The notes below the pieces were generated by a model. It was not told the origin of the DNA. It was given only the letters and a program-made list of their open reading frames with translations, and did no database searches. Of a stretch of DNA of 64,000 nucleotides, positions 1 through 12,084 are shown in pieces. The stretch covers positions 233,173,178 to 233,237,177 of the forward strand of contig CM057009.1 in assembly GCA_029891345.1 (NCBI GenBank), given 5' to 3'. This DNA is from Dryococelus australis (lineage: Eukaryota; Arthropoda; Insecta; Phasmatodea; Phasmatidae). Each line of letters begins with the position of its first letter. Position 1 is the stretch's first letter. A program made the translations under genes and the position numbers.

Positions 1-2687
1 CCTGCTAAAACACTTGCAAATATGATGGGTATTGTTAGGGCCCGCCCCCTTAAATGCCTTGCGGTGGCCGAAATAACGCACTTGCTAATCAGTTCTCAGG
101 GTATTTATTTGTTTGAAATAAACTGTTCTCAGATAGACACTTTACATGCAGAGGTGACTTAACAGGTCATGACAGTTACACTGTTAAAAATGGCCTATGC
201 CATACACATGGTAATTATGGAGCTTTAAGCTTCCCTGGGCAATGCAGACCATGGGAGAGTGATGGTTGTGTTACAGGCAACGAAAACGAAATGATTCCTA
301 AAATATAATTCTATTGTTGTGAAATGATAAGTTCATAAAGATGCATGCCACGTGGTGTGTAGAAAAATGCAGAGCTTGTGAACACACACAACAACCCTTG
401 TCGATGCTGAATGTTTACTGACCTCCCACCTTGGCGAGAAAGCTGGTGAATATGGCTTGTACCACAAGGTGGGGAAATACTTCCTGCACTTACATGCTAT
501 CTCCCATCTTACCTGCTGAAACTTAGGAGCTGCATGCTATATTAATTACAAAAGAATTCTTGATGACACACATATGCATAACACTGATGAAATGGACATG
601 AACACAGTGTACAATGAAAAATGTTGAATACACATTTGAAAAAGACATAACAAAACACCAGCGGTACAAAAGGACAATCGAAATATAACTCTTTATTAAC
701 ATGTAACAGAAGTGGAACAGTGTCGGCCGTAAGTCCTTTGACTTGGCATTGTGATAGGTTCTCTTTCATGTATTACTCTGACATGCAGAGTCCTGGCTGC
801 TTGGCCTGACAAACGCTGGTTATACTGCCCCGGCATGTCATATGTTGCCCTTGCACTTTCACACACTGCGAACTTGCCATGCGACCTGCACATCTGCAGA
901 GCACACATCTCAGCTGCAATGGTGGTGGGTGCTCAGCAGAACAAACTACTGTAGGGAAGGGAAACATAGCACACATCAATTTGCAAGTGTATGTATTTCC
1001 ACATCACGAGTTTCACCATCATCTTATTCAATTATTGAGCAAGTTTTGTGCTTTACTTTATGTTTAAATGTAGAATAATTTATGAATATGTTTCAACTGC
1101 AAGATAAGGAGTATAACTTTGTGGAATGTAATTTTTCGCAACTGTGTAAGAAAATAGCTCCAGCATGGTGCACTTAACCTACCAGGGGAGGTTCTGGCAC
1201 CACGGCAGAACAGTTAGTAGTACTTAAGACATGCGAGGGAAAGGCTGGATTTCGTTGTGCCCCACTGACCTGCATCATTTGCACGCTAACCACTTTAGCT
1301 GCAAGAGAGTGATGTAAACATAGGATTCACAAGCACCTATCTGACCACTTGCATCACACAGTAAATTACAGTATTTCGAGCACATCAGGTCGACGAGAAA
1401 AGTCAAGAGCACGCTGGTATAAGTCGCTGAGAACAAGCGAATCCCTTTTCTTTGTAAACTTGATTGCATATCTCACAAAGGTCGTTTTAATCATTATCTT
1501 CCAGGAGGTAACTCCTGGTGGCAGTTAGTCAGCGATCTTGCACCATGTCCGCACGAAGCCACGACCACTGGGTACAACATCCAATTTGACGTGTGTCACG
1601 TGTCCCATCCGAAGCTCATTTGACAGCAGCGATGCCCCAATGCTGCACAGTTGGGATGCGCACTTGACGAGCAGAGCAGTAAGTGCAGTGCTGGGCAAGT
1701 GTAGATGCAATGCAATGCAAACATGAGCACGTGATGTCAGAGCAACCGCTGTAGTGCAGTACTATAAAATATATATTGTATTTCAGTGATATCTTTTATG
1801 TAGGGTTTTGTGTCTAATATGCAAACACGGGCAGTTACATGTTTACATTATTTAGGCAAGGAAACAACCCAGTGCATTTCGGAGTAAGTAAAGTTTGTTT
1901 TTCAGTGTTTTATAATGTATAATTCACAATGTGTGCCATCCTCACCTCATTCGCCCAAATGTAAACATTGTTCCATTTGAAATGTTATTTTTAAGAATCA
2001 TTGATGCATGTTCCAGAGCAAGCTAAGGAATGCAAAGGGTTATTATGTATTTTGCAATGTTAAGAAAGTAGGTCCACATGGCCCGCCTAATTCGGCTGGT
2101 GCGCCACGGAGTGCAGGCAGTCAGCTACGAGCATCTCGGAGGTGTTGTTGAATTTTACCGTGGCTTGGGTTTCACATGCTCGGGCAGCCTTCAACTTTTG
2201 TTAAAAAAAAAAAATCTTAACACTTTTATTTCACCAGATCTGTTGTTCTTTAGGTGCTCGAGACACCACCCCCCTCTTCACCCAGTGCTGGCATCGCCTG
2301 GGGAAGCTTAAAACTTTGCACATAAATTTTGTTGGCTTCTCACCATTTTTACATCTGGCAAGGTACAGCAATGCACGAATGTCTGCAGTAGTGTTGCAGT
2401 GCTTATATGTACCCCCTTTTTGCATAACAAATGGAAGGCACTGTAATTATCGTTTGCAGAAACAGCTTGCTGGTACTGTACCCTTTTCGTTGTTATTGCT
2501 ATCTTGAAAATAACTCCATGTGCCAGGCAGCCATTATGACGACAGGAAAAAATAGCTTGCCTTGCTGTTCACTGATGAAATATCCCCATTAGTTAGGCAA
2601 GATATTTATGAGGTATTCAGGCTCCCAGGGACACTGCTTTCACCCGTCTGACTTCTCAGATATGACGAAGAGTTTAGTGTGTCTGGT
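1..2687. other. host flank without a recognisable gene
   Basis: I see no coding region here. The short open frames at 0.5-1.1 kb and 1.3-1.7 kb overlap one another on both strands, are under 80 codons, and show no domain, signal peptide or codon bias. There is no rRNA- or tRNA-like fold and no long tandem repeat. Base composition is more balanced than in the viral blocks further right. Confidence 0.5.
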
Positions 2688-2850
2688 GTTCTTGCTGCTT
2701 GCTACAGGTTATTGGGCCCTTCTTCCTGCTCACAAGTTTCGTTGCTGGGTCCTTCCACAGCTAGGCGAAGGTCATTGTGGTGTATGACCACCTTCTACCT
2801 GATGTTATTAATGAGGTAGGTAGTGAACCCCAGTGCCTTAGTAACAGCAG
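2688..2850 (-). mobile_element. Ty3/Gypsy integrase-tail fragment (second copy)
   Basis: This stretch is similar over about 160 bp to the integrase C-terminal part of the larger Gypsy fragment near 5.50-5.69 kb. Shared landmarks are GGGCCCTTCTTC, TAGGCGAAGGTC and GTGTATGACCACCTTC, then AATGAGGTAGGTAGTGA. It has the same minus-strand orientation and is a short orphan piece with no terminal repeat nearby. It is an old fossil copy of the same family. Confidence 0.7.
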
Positions 2851-4689
2851 TCTGAGAATATGTAATGAAATGTGACACAAGGCAAATTGCACAAGTAAAG
2901 CATTTCTGCTTAGCTTAATACAACACGTTGTAATTTTAATATGATTGCAATCTTTAAATAACATGGTGATATGCTGCATCCCCAGAGATGATTAGATGAG
3001 TTCGTGCTCCGCTTGGAAGCAGATGTAGGGCAGGAACTGGTGATGTTGCCTGGCACCATGTTCGGTAGAGCAAATGATAATGATGAGGGTCGTACGGCCG
3101 ACGGCCTACAGCGATCTCTGGATCCTCTGTATATTTGTAAAAGAGCTTAATTTGATGACCAATTAAATTTGTCTATTTTTATTTCAAACCCTTTTCTAAG
3201 AAACGAAGTTGTCAGCGACTTCGTATGTCGATGCCAACACTGATTTCACCCTGCTTGTGGGAGGTAGGCCCTGTAAATATATACTTTTAACACTGAAAAG
3301 TGCCCTGATAAATGAGTCTGTGTCAGGGCGCAGTGCCAGATGATACTAAGGAGAATATACTCAATAAAAGTGACTATTCAATGGTTGACCATTTTATTGA
3401 TGTAATGGTACAACCTATGTCCCTGCAAAATAATGTATACCCTCATTAATTCGGACCTGGCACTCGAGACCAGGCGGTGGTCGTTGCTGCGAAAAGTAAG
3501 GCGAGGGCCTTAAGAAGAATTACATGCGGAACACGTCACCGCACGTGTGGAGTCCTAGAATATTACCTCAGGATGCAAGTCAGGCTTCCCCTCGGCTAAA
3601 ATGAATGAAAAAGGTTCCTGAGTTACTTTATACTATTGAATTGAAATATACAGCCTAAATTGAAGTGCAGAGGGTGGTAATCAGAAGTTTACCGCCTGTC
3701 CTGCTGGGTCAGTCGAGTGCTGATGTTGGACTAAAGAACATGGCTGCAGCCTCGCCGAAGCTTAGTGAGCCCGGCATAAAATGCAAAACATGAAAAAACT
3801 TAACTGCACAACTTACATGATTAAATGAATGAACACTTGACATAATTATTCCTACTCGCAAAAAACACATTGGTGACATGTGCATGAACATCAGAGCCCC
3901 AGGTATGATTAAGAATGTAATGTTACGAGTATGTCAGCACACTAGAATTGTGATATTAAATTAAAGTATGCATTATGCAGCTGATTCTCAATGGATGAAG
4001 ACATGTGTGTTCTTTAAACTAACATATGTAAGCTGTATTAATGCATTATGGCTAATAACGGGATTTAATGTTTGCATTTCGCTTCATGTGACGTCGTACG
4101 CATTTCACTAAAGTGGGCGGAGCTATGCTCTGTCTTCTGTGGGATTTTGGAAAGACTCTATGGAAAAATGGGCGGTTTCCCTAGTAAGATATGTTACAAT
4201 ACCTGGTAAAACTCACTGAATTAACTCTAATTAATTAAAACCGCTAGAGAGCCGCTCGCCTCTTTACACTTGCACTGGGAATATTGTTCTTCACCTTCTG
4301 AACCCTCTTGGGGCCACATAGCACACCGGGTTCAGCCGCAAGGCCCGTTGACATAGCCCACATTGGACAGGTGTATTATAAAGCAGCACAGCTTAACTCC
4401 GAGTTCTCTCTAATGGCTGTTGTGTCTAATGGTCGTGACTTCATGGGAAACACCCTTTTAGGCCACATATAAATTTACTATGAAAATTTCCTCTTTCTCG
4501 TAATAAATTAAAAATATGGTTGTCCGCGGCCAATTGTTGCAGTGCGGCAAGAAAAATGGTAGACACAGTTCTTGTCGATGTGCAGTGATCAGGACCGCAA
4601 ACTAATGTTGATCGGTCGGGTACTGCTGTGTGGGTTGTGTGGTTGATGTGACTGTGGTGTTATACATGGGCACAAGGGGTATGTGGACA
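2851..4689. other. non-coding host DNA
   Basis: No supported gene. The region is moderately AT-rich and without tandem repeats. A solo LTR of the neighbouring Gypsy family could hide here, but I found no matching direct repeat pair by eye. Confidence 0.4.
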
Positions 4690-6545
4690 TCTAGAACATG
4701 TCAAACACTCGCCTCTCTGGTGACCGTTTGGTTCCCGCAGACCCCCAAGGACATGTCATGCCGCTAGGTGCAATAGGATGCCGGCGGTCGCAGCTGGTTG
4801 TGGGGCCTCAAGTTGTAAGGCCCGTGATGATGCTGTGCTGCGTTGATTACCGATGCTCCAGGGCTGAGGCAAAGCTGATGGTGAAGAAGTGCAGCAGCAC
4901 ATGTTCGATGAAGGGGATTGGCCCTATCACAAGTAGTGCATGCTGGTTGATGCAGATGATCCTGATGCTTGGAGTGGGGGGAGGGGTCGAAACCAGCTCT
5001 TCCGTTGACTCATCGACGCTGCTGCTGATGCTGCCACTGCTGCTTGGACCTCTTGATGAATGCTGTTCTGGCGAGGGGAAAAAGAGGTGGCCCAGTTGTG
5101 GACTCGTTGATTCTGATGCCCTTTCCCTTGTGCCTGTGATGTGGTCCTTCGATGTGAGGTCAGCCGGTAAAATTGCCTTCTTAAGCATCTTGGCATAATC
5201 ATGTGGGTGGCTTCCCTGTGGGCTGATAGGTATTATAGTTGCCCTTGCTTTATGCGATGTCTCCAGAAGTCAGTGTCTCAACACTGGGTGTCTTGACACT
5301 CTGGACTGGCTCACTCAGTGCTGCAGTGGCTGCTATGCTGTTGTTCGGTTCTGACTGGGATGGTGTGACCTCTTCATCATCCCTCCTCTTATTCCCCTGC
5401 TACCCTGATGTGCATATTGATGCTGGGTGTGGTAGTGGAAAAAAAGGCCCCGAAGAGCACTCCCATCTGTGCTGGAGCTTGTTCTGCATAGCCATTGGGC
5501 ATTCTTGCTGCTTGCTGCGGGCTATTGGGCCCTTCTTCATGCTCAGGAGTTGGGCCCTTCTTCATGCTCAGGAGTTTCAGTGCTCGATCCTTGCACAACT
5601 AGGCGAAGGTCGTCGTGGTGTATGACCACCTTCCGCCTGCTGCTGTCCGTAATGAGGTAGGTAGTGATCCCCAGCACCTTAATAACAATGTGTGGCCCGC
5701 TCCACTTAGGGGAAAAACCTGCGCAAAAGTTCTGTTTTTTGCTACTCAGTCGATGCTCGTGGACGTATACAAGTTGTGTGGGTTTGAATCTTTTTGGTGG
5801 GCAGGTTGTTGCTGGTACCCATTGTGTGATGACCCTTTCCTGCTGTCTGCTTGCATTTTGCAGATATCCTTCTCGGCGATGTCACCTTACTGCTGCACCT
5901 TCTGGTTTTTCACTGTTTGGTTGCCTGATTCTTAATTCTCTAGGGAGGGCAGGACCCTTACCTGCAGTATGACTGCTGTTGACTGACCTGTTGCTATGTT
6001 CACCCTCCTTATGATGGTGAACAAGACCATGGGCAGATGTTCAGCACAACTTGTAAGGGGATTACCTACCCGCAGGCACAACTGAATCTTGAGGTCTTGG
6101 TTTCGCCTCTCAGTTGGATTGGCGGAGGGTGGTACACAGCCGTTGTATGATGCTGGACTATCCACCTGATACACACTTCCCTCCAATACTTCCTTGTGAA
6201 TTGTGTACCATTGTCCGTTAAGAGCATGTATGGGTATCCCCATCGGGGATAGAATTCTGTCTTCAGTAAACGGGCTATGTTGTGTGCCCGTGGACTGGAA
6301 ACTGGTTACGCCTCAGTCCATCATGAAAAGGAATCACTGACCACTAGGTTGAACTTTTTGGCGTTAGAGGTGCATTAATATGGCCCAATCAGGTCCTGCG
6401 AGATTAACTTGAATGGCTCCTGTGGATTCTGTGGCTGTTGTTGAGTAACTCCATCTGCTTATCGACTCTTGAATAAGTTACATTTAATGCACCCCCTCAT
6501 GTATTGCCGGGCATCTCTGGTGATGCTGTGCCAATGAAAATGATT
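4690..6545 (-). mobile_element. Ty3/Gypsy retrotransposon fragment (integrase end of pol)
   Basis: The minus strand carries pieces of a retroelement integrase. Near 6.15-6.25 kb is a TDNGTQF-like core stretch, followed by PSANPTERRNQDLK, the 'NPTER.N..LK' signature of Ty3/Gypsy integrases. Near 5.60-5.70 kb is the C-terminal 'W.GPH.V.K' to 'Y.I...R.V.H.D.LR' module. Reverse transcriptase and gag were not found and no LTR pair was identified. The copy is truncated and decayed, with several breaks. The 4.69-5.24 kb part is probably 3' element sequence or flank and is less certain. Confidence 0.7.
5524..5576. repeat. 25-bp tandem duplication inside the Gypsy fragment
   Basis: The phrase TTGGGCCCTTCTTCATGCTC followed by AGGAG occurs twice in a row. 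The related copy at 2.69-2.85 kb has it once, so the duplication arose in this copy. Confidence 0.8.
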
Positions 6546-6830
6546 CTTGTCCCTGTTTAAATACACACAATTCGAGAAGTATAATTTTTTTATTTATTTT
6601 AAAAAGAATATTTAATAATTGTTTATATTTTTTTTAAATAATTGTAACTATTTATTATATAAAGATTTACACGTAAGCAATCACTAAAAGGGTACGGTAA
6701 AAAAATGTGCAGTTAAAAATTCAACTTTTTATAAATTTAGCCATAAAGATTTTAATGTTCTATATACCATATACTATGTACTATATATACTATATACTAT
6801 ATACTTTTTTTATAAATTACCTCACCACTA
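6546..6830. repeat. AT-rich low-complexity stretch
   Basis: Runs of A and T are followed by imperfect CTATATACTATATAC repeats near 6.77-6.81 kb. No gene. It separates the Gypsy fragment from the Merlin element and may be the original insertion site. Confidence 0.7.
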
Positions 6831-7126
6831 GAAATTGGCAGATCCAAAGTCCATGAAAGCAACAGTGTATGCAATTGCATTTGCCGCCGGCCGAACCGGT
6901 CATGGCAGACACGATCATTTAAACTGGCAGATCCAAGTTTTGCAGATCCAACAAATTCAAGCACAATCGTCGTTGCCGGGCGGGCCCATCATGACATACT
7001 CGACTATTTTAGGTTTTTTTTCCAGATCGTGAATGAATGTTTACACAAACACCACATCAGTAAAAAATTAAAAAAAAAATTTAAACAAACAACTACACAC
7101 TCTCATTCGCACCTGTTAATTAAATC

Positions 7127-7302
7127 AAACAGCAAGTCAATTAAACATTAATTTAAACTTGAATCAAACAGCAACTCAATAAAACCTTAATTTAAACTAA
7201 AACAAACAGCAAGTCAATCACACTTTAAACTGAAACAAACAGCAATTCAATTACACTTTAATTTTATACTGCAATGACAACAGAAACTCAATTAACTTTT
7301 TT
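7127..7302. repeat. short tandem repeat, about 38-bp unit, 4-5 copies
   Basis: The motif AAACAGCAAGTCAAT with spacer TTAATTTAAACT recurs at about 7,127, 7,168, 7,204, 7,237 and 7,279, with 33-42 bp spacing. It lies just beyond the 3' end of the Merlin transposase and may be part of that element's subterminal region. Confidence 0.75.
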
Positions 7303-8460
7303 AAAACTGCGACTGCAATAGCATCTCAATCTCGCTCGTGCCTGCAAATTAAAAACAACCATAGCAAACAGATACCTGTCGAAATTCGGAGAGCCTAGGC
7401 CACTATCTCCTCTGCGCCGATTATAATGGTGCATGTCGGTGGCATGAATCAGCAAAGCGTGCATTCGTTCTCCATACTGATGATTCTTTTTCCAGACGTA
7501 CTCGGCCATGTAGCCGACCCTAGATTTTTTTCCGTCGGCCAAAGCAGGGAATGCTCTATAGCACAGAACACCAACTTCACTCGATGTTTTGAGTGTGCAC
7601 CCTCAACATCTCGCCCCTCTTCATCTTTAGCATGCTTCGAGTGTTCACCATTCCGCTCTTATTGCTGCACACAAATTCCCTCCGGTGATTCACCTGTATG
7701 TGATGGTAGCCATGAATGTCCAAGTTGCTGTAACCACACCAGCAGTCTGAAATTATTGTCGTGCCCAGAGTGATCCACTCGCGAATGATTTTGGTCAGGG
7801 TCGCCGCGTTCCTATTTTCCACTGGCACCAGGAAGAATTTCGTTGGATCTTCCCGCTGCACTCCACCGAAAACCCACTGGCCATGAACTTTGCGACCTTT
7901 GTGGTTCTTGTGTTTCCCCAATTTTGACTCGTCGATCTCGACCACTTTGCCAGGTCCGCCGATGCGTTTTCTGTACGTCAACACACAATATATGCACACT
8001 TAGCGGCAGAAACTCGACCAGACGACGACTGTCTTTCCCGAGCACAAAAGTTCGTTCACTATAGTCTGTTATCGAGGGTATTTTATCAGGCACCAAGGTA
8101 AAAACAACTCGACTATCGTGCCCGAAGACATGTTTGGATCGCCCACGAAACTGCCCTGCCTCGCCGACACTTTAAAGCTGCATTTGTTACCGTCCTCCAG
8201 TCGGTGTCGGCACTAGTAAAACAAGCCCCTGTTTTCCACCAATTTCTCTCTGCCTTCCCCACATTTTTCGCACCACATCGTCGATTTGAGAATGTCATGC
8301 TCGATGAGAAACATGTTTATGTCTGACGAAGAATGAATAATTTGCCTGGCATTCAACATTGTGATTTTACATTTCGCACACACCATCTTGCATTTCGCGA
8401 GAGAAAATTTGCAGAAAAAAAATGATTGGATACGCGATATGGAACAATAATTACCGAATT
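7290..8460 (-). pseudogene. Merlin DNA transposon transposase (ISXO2/IS1595-like DDE), decayed
   Basis: The best open piece (7,577-7,999) contains the ISXO2-like transposase domain: VVEIDESK (first Asp), KGRKVHGQWVFGG, then ISDCWCGY (second Asp) and HTQNIE (catalytic Glu). Upstream at 8.21-8.37 kb is a zinc-ribbon-like CxxC pair (WCEKCG) after a 'FL..HDILK' start, the usual N-terminus of Merlin transposases. The C-terminal 'FGRRKK...YMAEYVWKK' part lies at 7.45-7.55 kb. The frame is lost between the zinc ribbon and the DDE domain (about 8.0-8.22 kb), and stops follow the catalytic Glu near 7.57 kb. At least three lesions make this copy non-autonomous. Terminal inverted repeats were not resolved. 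Confidence 0.85.
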
Positions 8461-8539
8461 TCGATACCCTAAATGGAACTTTGCCGGATACACGAAATGG
8501 CACTAGACTGCAAAGTAAACAATTGGGATGGATACTTTA

Positions 8540-9295
8540 GAGTACACACTGAATGTTAGTATGGTTTTTACATTATGATATGCAATACGGAACAATTACC
8601 TAATCGGTTCTGCGGTAGTCTTATGTAACACCGAGGAAGACTCGTAACTGTCTGGATCACTGGGTTCATTCTCCTACTTCTCCTTCCATCAACATCACAC
8701 CCTTGTTATATTTCATCACCATATTTGGAGAGTGAACTCCTTCCCTCTCTCCCCACTCTTGTTTTTTCAAGAAATCTATTTCCTCACCAAATCAGCACGC
8801 TTGGTTTAATTCATTACCATATTTGAAGTGTGACTTCCATTCCTCTTTCCTATTATTTAAAAAATACCTAATCCCTCACCCTATTGGCATGCTTCATGCT
8901 TGTCCCCTCTTTCGAATTACCCTTCCCCAATTTCCCCCATCCATTGTCGTCACACGTGATATCACATCATCGCCACACTCACCTTTGCTCAAAGTTCCGA
9001 CATTTTAACTCACTCACTTTATTTCTTCTCATTGCGGTGAGAACAACATTATTACTTTCTGCACTGTTACATGCGAAGAATTTATTATATTTGTCATCGA
9101 TCTAGAAGGCAGAATAAAAAAGATGATGTATTCTGTGCAGATCATGATACTGCAACTACAAGTAGGTATACGTGCATTATTTCATCTTTAGGTACATGTA
9201 GGTATTTAAACATATTTAAAAAAAAACTCATTTTTCGTAATTTTATGTGCGTTTGTGTAAAACAATGTCTAGTAAAATTTTATTTCTAGTGCCGG
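8540..9295. other. no gene seen
   Basis: A pyrimidine-rich stretch (8.64-9.05 kb) with repeated CCCTCACC/CTTTCC phrases and short overlapping frames on the plus strand. None has a recognisable domain. This is the junction between the host flank and the first virus-like gene. Confidence 0.4.
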
Positions 9296-9309
9296 GATTA
9301 TAGGTATCT

Positions 9310-9976
9310 TTGCTAGTTGCAGACAATAAATTTAAAACTACAATTTTTCCAAACAAATTGTTTCCTTTCAGAAAAATATCGGATAAAGATTTTCAGCGAC
9401 TATTAAATGACAATTCATTACGACCCGGTAAAGTGCTATGTTCCGTGTGTGGAAAATCTGTATATTCGAGTTTAAATTCTCATTTATATCGAAAGATTCC
9501 GAAAGTTAAAATTAAAAGAATCGCGTACGATTGGCGTAAAGATTTATTGCAGTCTGCATATTCGGTAAATCTTTCGATGGAAAAGTACTTGTCGAAATAC
9601 TCATTTCCTTTGGAAATTTTCATAGAGGGCCATTCTTTGGGCAGTTTACTGGTGCGAATAATATTGGAAATCTACGACTAGGCGGAATTTTTACAAATAA
9701 TTGAAATGCGTATTTTTTGTAGGAGCTCCTTTATACGGTTTGCAGAATTTCAAAAATGTTTTCCATGATTCGCTTTTACCCTTGCTGGTAGAAGATACAG
9801 CCAAGTCAAAATACAATTTCTTTTCAAAAGATCAATTACTAGTGCTCTACGGGCAATTTAGAAAGAATTTCGTGTTGTTGTTACCGTACGAATTTTCTGA
9901 AACAACTCTAATAAAACACGAGTCGTCGACGAAAGTAAACAAATATCACTGGATGTTTGAAAGATTGTATAAATGA
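9310..9976 (+). pseudogene. alpha/beta-hydrolase (lipase-like) gene of the viral fossil
   Basis: Two plus-strand pieces resemble a lipase or acyltransferase of the alpha/beta-hydrolase fold. The first has a CxxC pair (CSVCGKS), the strand phrase 'RIAYDWRKDL' typical of LCAT-like lipases, and the nucleophile elbow EGHSLGS (GxSxG). The second opens with FVGAPLYGLQNFKN, the 'GaP..G' loop that follows the elbow in this family, and ends near a YHW motif that may hold the catalytic His. Lipases or esterases are known accessory genes in several large insect and crustacean DNA viruses. The copy is broken. The family call is fairly secure; substrate is unknown. Confidence 0.6.
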
Positions 9977-10048
9977 GCTAAATGGGGAATATTCGGTTGG
10001 TGTGTAGTCATCACAAATTCATATTATGCTACAATCACCAATCTCGAA

Positions 10049-10273
10049 ATGAATTGCGTGGCGAACAATTCCCTGTCACTAGATGCGAGATGGCCTGCCA
10101 TTCGCGAGAAAAATAATTCAGACAAGGTCACTTTGTGTTTCCAATTTAATTTTTTCGACTATGACGACGGGACGGTCTCCATACGATATTCGTGTTTGAA
10201 TATCTCTCAAAAAACAAGAAACACTCTTAAAATAAACGACCACTCTCCACTCGGCCACACTTTTTTTTACTAA
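10049..10273 (+). CDS. small unrecognised reading frame in viral block
   Basis: A 74-codon plus-strand frame between the lipase-like gene and the next plus-strand frames. It is polar, with 'FQFNFFDYDDGTVSIRYS', an alternating pattern that suggests beta strands. Orientation and spacing match its neighbours, which is the main support. No family recognised; it may be the tail of a longer decayed gene. Confidence 0.35.
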   Translation: MNCVANNSLSLDARWPAIREKNNSDKVTLCFQFNFFDYDDGTVSIRYSCLNISQKTRNTLKINDHSPLGHTFFY

Positions 10274-10377
10274 ACAGCGAATTTATAAAAAAAAAATTAC
10301 AAATTTAATTACGCGAGATGTATGTGTGCATATATGCATATATATGATCAATTAAGTAATTGGACACAACAACCCAA

Positions 10378-10619
10378 ATGGCTCCTACTATCGACATTGC
10401 CTTGAATGATTTTTCTCAATTTTACACTTTGAAGGAACCAGTCGATTCAAACACAGCAAGTAAAAAATACGTAAATTGAGCGACGAATACATTAAACTGT
10501 TGGATATTCGAGAATATAAACTTTCAAACGTCAATATCATTTTCACGTACGATGTAAAAATATCTATAAAAATTATCAAAATCAACTTGTTTCTACTCGA
10601 TGGTATAATCAACTACTAA
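10378..10619 (+). pseudogene. small decayed viral-type gene, unrecognised
   Basis: A plus-strand reading region starting with MAPTIDIALNDFSQFY and ending with a hydrophobic FLLDGIINY tail. The coding character (acidic and aromatic mix, compact spacing to the 251-residue frame) fits a small viral structural gene. It looks broken. No homologue recognised. Confidence 0.4.
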
Positions 10620-10733
10620 GCTCTGTTGAAACTCAACCCGAATCTCAAAATTGATTCCATTTTATCCATAGTTTCAAGATCTAAACAATTCTACTTAAAG
10701 TTGTGTTTACGACATGTTTAAAATTCTTCCAAA

Positions 10734-11489
10734 ATGGATGGGCGAACATTGGGCGATAATCAACCAACAGACCAAATTTTTGCGAGCTACCTGACGAATA
10801 AATCACCGAAAATTATCGAAGACTTTACCCTAGATGTATTCAGGCTCGTGGAAAAACCCAATCAAGTAAACATGGTTTACCTGGTCAAATTAATTTTCCG
10901 ATTCTACGTGACTGAATTTGATAAATTAGGCTCGCTATTGCATATATCGTTTGTACCAATGATGAGTTTTTGCGTAGCATTCGCGCTTGCCGAACATACA
11001 TGCGTAGAGGTGCAAAAGCGAAACAATTTACCCGCGAGTCCCAAAGCAAAAAATACACCGGGATTGGACGATGTTTTGTGCAATTTGTTGTTAAAGTATT
11101 GTAAAAACGTCTTCAAACTCGACGCCGTCTTTGAGCATTACATTTCACCTCTGCTCGGACACTATGGCAGTAAAGCGTCCATGCTAAACGAACACAAATT
11201 CTTTTACCGACGCTGCAATGGCGTTTACCGGAAACTATTCGGACCTCGGGCCAAAGAGTCAATTACAACAGACCAAGTATACGGCTTGTGCACATATCTG
11301 TTTGATAGAAACAGAAATTATTTACCGCTCTTAATCGAAGCCATCAACGATAAACTATCATTTGACGATTTCAATCAACGAATGTTCCCGTTCATTTTCT
11401 GTGGGAAAAACGACCGGTGCCAGAAGCTGGCAATCATCTATGGTTATTTCCACGCGTTTGGTCTTCGAACGACGAACTCAAAAAATTAA
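10734..11489 (+). CDS. 251-residue viral-type protein, frame looks whole
   Basis: One of the longest uninterrupted frames in the fossil block, starting at ATG. The protein is globular-looking with balanced charge and several aromatic clusters (for example FYRRCNGVYRKLFG and FPFIFCGKND). There is no signal peptide and no clear transmembrane segment. It follows a small decayed gene by about 115 bp and precedes a 52-codon frame on the same strand, a viral-style array. I do not recognise the family. Confidence 0.5.
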   Translation: MDGRTLGDNQPTDQIFASYLTNKSPKIIEDFTLDVFRLVEKPNQVNMVYLVKLIFRFYVTEFDKLGSLLHISFVPMMSFCVAFALAEHTCVEVQKRNNLPASPKAKNTPGLDDVLCNLLLKYCKNVFKLDAVFEHYISPLLGHYGSKASMLNEHKFFYRRCNGVYRKLFGPRAKESITTDQVYGLCTYLFDRNRNYLPLLIEAINDKLSFDDFNQRMFPFIFCGKNDRCQKLAIIYGYFHAFGLRTTNSKN

Positions 11490-11511
11490 AACATCAGAGT
11501 GCGTATATATA

Positions 11512-11670
11512 ATGAAATCAGTGTTTGAACATATTCTCAAAATTAATTTACCTAGTTATTCGTTTATGCAAGACTTTTTTACGATAATTCGCGAGCACGA
11601 CGCTATAGTGGAGGTAATCATAAAACAATTAAAGGGAAACGAACAGTTTACGGAAACAATTTCGAAATAA
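11512..11670 (+). CDS. 52-residue viral-type frame
   Basis: Begins with ATG 22 bp after the preceding stop: MKSVFEHILKINLPSYS, then a helix-prone segment rich in I, V and E. No domain recognised. Its close spacing to the 251-residue frame, and the fact that it runs the same way, is the main support. Confidence 0.35.
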   Translation: MKSVFEHILKINLPSYSFMQDFFTIIREHDAIVEVIIKQLKGNEQFTETISK

Positions 11671-11829
11671 TTTAAAGCCTAACAATGTCATACCATAACA
11701 GGCCAACTTAAAACAAAACATATATAATAAGTTTTAATTTTTTTAACAAGTGATAAAGTTTTGGATATTTTTGCGGCAATTTGGGTTCGAATCTCGATAC
11801 CAATATTCACCAGCTGAAAAAAAAAGGGA

Positions 11830-11935
11830 ATAAAATGGTGTACTCTGATTGGTTGTTCTATAAAAAAGGAGGGTGATATCATGTTGTTTGTGGGGCACTC
11901 TAGATAAGTAGTCGCCAAGACTAATCTTATATTGA
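11830..11935 (-). repeat. fragment of the CCAAT-box foldback repeat family
   Basis: Contains GGTGTACTCTGATTGGTTG, a 19-bp exact match to the stretch near 30.42 kb. A short gap then leads to TTTGTGGGGCACTCTAG, similar to the outer ends of the other family members. It sits between viral-type genes, so a host repeat has landed inside the fossil. TGATTGG is an inverted CCAAT box. Confidence 0.6.
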
Positions 11936-12084
11936 ATGAGAATTGGATAAATGAGAAAAACGCACATAACAAAGTAGCAATTTATTTCTGTAAAAAATAC
12001 ACACTTTCTTTATTTAAATTGGTGATATTTGATCATTTTCGTCAACTCGTGTTTATTACTCGATAAATTACATTGTTGTTTGAA

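Noticed and set aside
542-1726. Cluster of 60-78-codon frames on both strands
   Set aside because: They overlap one another, lack domains and signal peptides, and fit chance openings.
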